A stretch of DNA of 7,280 nt from Hyphomicrobiaceae bacterium. Its GTDB lineage: Bacteria; Pseudomonadota; Alphaproteobacteria; Rhizobiales; Hyphomicrobiaceae. The stretch is from NCBI GenBank assembly GCA_020442225.1, contig JAGRKR010000482.1, positions 8,099 through 15,378 of the forward strand, written 5' to 3'. The position numbers and the translations under genes are program-made. Under the pieces are notes generated by a model. It was not told the DNA's origin, ran no database searches, and worked only from the letters and a program-made list of their open reading frames with translations. Shown piece after piece: positions 6,442 through 7,280 of the stretch; position 1 is the stretch's first letter, and each line of letters opens with the position of its first letter.

Positions 6442-7280
6442 ATGGCTGCCTACCTGTTGAAGCGTCTCCTGCTGATCATCCCGACGATGCTCGGCATCAT
6501 GCTCATCAGCTTCGCCATCATCCAGGTGGCGCCCGGCGGCCCCGTCGAGCGCATGATCGCGCAGTTGACGGGCACGGACGTCGGCGCGACCGCCAGGATC
6601 GGCGGACAGACCGGGGATTCCGGGCGGTCGCTCCAGCAAGGCGGCCAGCCCGGTGCGGATTCGCTCTCGTCGAAGTATCGTGGCGCGCAAGGCCTCGACC
6701 CGGAGTTCATCAAGCAGCTCGAGAAGCAGTTCGGTTTCGACAAGCCGGCGCACGAGCGCTTTTTCCTGATGATGATGAACTATCTCAAGTTCGATTTCGG
6801 CAAGAGCTATTTCCGCGACACCAGTGTCCTGCAACTCATCAAGGAGAAGCTGCCGGTCTCGATCTCGCTCGGCATCTGGATGACCCTGATCACCTACCTG
6901 ATCTCGATTCCGCTGGGCATCCGCAAGGCGGTGAGGGACGGCGAGAAGTTCGATACGTGGACGTCCGGCGTGCTGGTCGTCGGCTACGCCATCCCCGGCT
7001 TCCTGTTCGCGGTTCTGCTGATCGTCATGCTCGCCGGCGGCTCGTTCTTCCAGATCTTCCCGCTGCGGGGGCTGACCTCGGCGTCCTGGCAGGAGCTGCC
7101 GCAGTTCATCCGCTCCTTCAATCCGGGCGCCGATCCGTCGGCGCCGCCGTGGAGCTGGCTGCCCTGGTACTGGAAAGTGTTCGACTACTTCTGGCACCTG
7201 ACGCTGCCGATCATCGCGATGGCGCTCGGGGCCTTCACGACGATGACCTTCCTGACCAAGAACTCGTTCCTCGACGAGAT
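6442..7280 (+). CDS. yejB: Peptide ABC transporter permease YejB, 3' end missing
   Basis: Inner-membrane permease of the Yej importer, which pairs with YejE to form the channel. The ATG at 6442 has GGAG (6433-6436) five bases upstream; 279 codons are open to the right edge, against about 364 in the E. coli protein. The opening MAAYLLKRLLLIIPTMLGIM gives the first membrane helix (about 8-28), then APGGPVERMIA (30-40), a large periplasmic segment containing SKYRGAQGLDPEFI (77-90) and FGFDKPAHERFF (97-108), and FDFGKSYF (117-124). Further helices lie near 139-160, 173-198 and 251-271. LPVSISLGIW, SIPLGIRKAV and GYAIPGFLFA match E. coli YejB closely. The window stops after LTKNSFLDE, just before the EAA loop that contacts the ATPase. 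It differs from E. coli by roughly 20 additional residues around 220-240. Assignment is firm; the rest of the operon lies outside. Confidence 0.95.
   Translation, partial: MAAYLLKRLLLIIPTMLGIMLISFAIIQVAPGGPVERMIAQLTGTDVGATARIGGQTGDSGRSLQQGGQPGADSLSSKYRGAQGLDPEFIKQLEKQFGFDKPAHERFFLMMMNYLKFDFGKSYFRDTSVLQLIKEKLPVSISLGIWMTLITYLISIPLGIRKAVRDGEKFDTWTSGVLVVGYAIPGFLFAVLLIVMLAGGSFFQIFPLRGLTSASWQELPQFIRSFNPGADPSAPPWSWLPWYWKVFDYFWHLTLPIIAMALGAFTTMTFLTKNSFLDE

Noticed and set aside
6193..7197. A 334-codon minus-strand open frame across the yejA2-yejB junction
   Set aside because: It is antisense to the end of yejA2 and to yejB, which has clear membrane helices and family motifs; the minus frame has neither.
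1..7280. CRISPR arrays, tRNA or rRNA genes, insertion sequences, phage or toxin-antitoxin genes
   Set aside because: I looked for regularly spaced repeats, cloverleaf-like or rRNA stretches, transposase motifs with terminal repeats and small paired genes and saw none; the window is ordinary chromosomal housekeeping and transport genes.

Overview
The window is GC-rich, gene-dense DNA with the look of an alphaproteobacterium, most likely of the order Hyphomicrobiales (Rhizobiales). The grounds are the combination of a CycM-type membrane-anchored cytochrome c divergent from kdsB and pheA, followed by a yej peptide-transporter operon with two yejA genes; both arrangements are familiar from rhizobia, brucellae and relatives. 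Genus cannot be decided from the sequence.

Left part (1-1586, minus strand): kdsB (CMP-KDO synthetase, for lipopolysaccharide core) is followed after 143 bases by pheA (monofunctional prephenate dehydratase, phenylalanine synthesis). pheA runs off the left edge within its C-terminal ACT domain. Between kdsB and the next gene lies a 177-base divergent promoter region (1587-1763) with a plausible sigma70-type promoter for the cytochrome.

Middle (1764-2562): a plus-strand gene for a signal-anchored class I cytochrome c of CycM type, then a 256-base non-coding gap. The gap holds one strong hairpin (2343-2372), probably the end of the cytochrome transcript, and no convincing promoter.

Right part (2563-7280, plus strand): a tightly packed peptide ABC-importer operon. 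Two tandem, clearly homologous but diverged periplasmic binding proteins (yejA1 and yejA2) overlap by the four bases ATGA. The permease gene yejB follows after 16 bases and is cut by the right edge. The ATPase and second permease (yejE, yejF) are expected just beyond. Such transporters import oligopeptides, including peptide antibiotics (microcin C, phazolicin) and, in Agrobacterium, murein-derived peptides.

I found no undescribed system. The points most worth a second look are a cysteine-bearing insertion found only in YejA1, the hairpin and imperfect repeat in the gap before yejA1, and the architecture of the divergent promoter. The long antisense open frames are byproducts of GC-rich codon usage.
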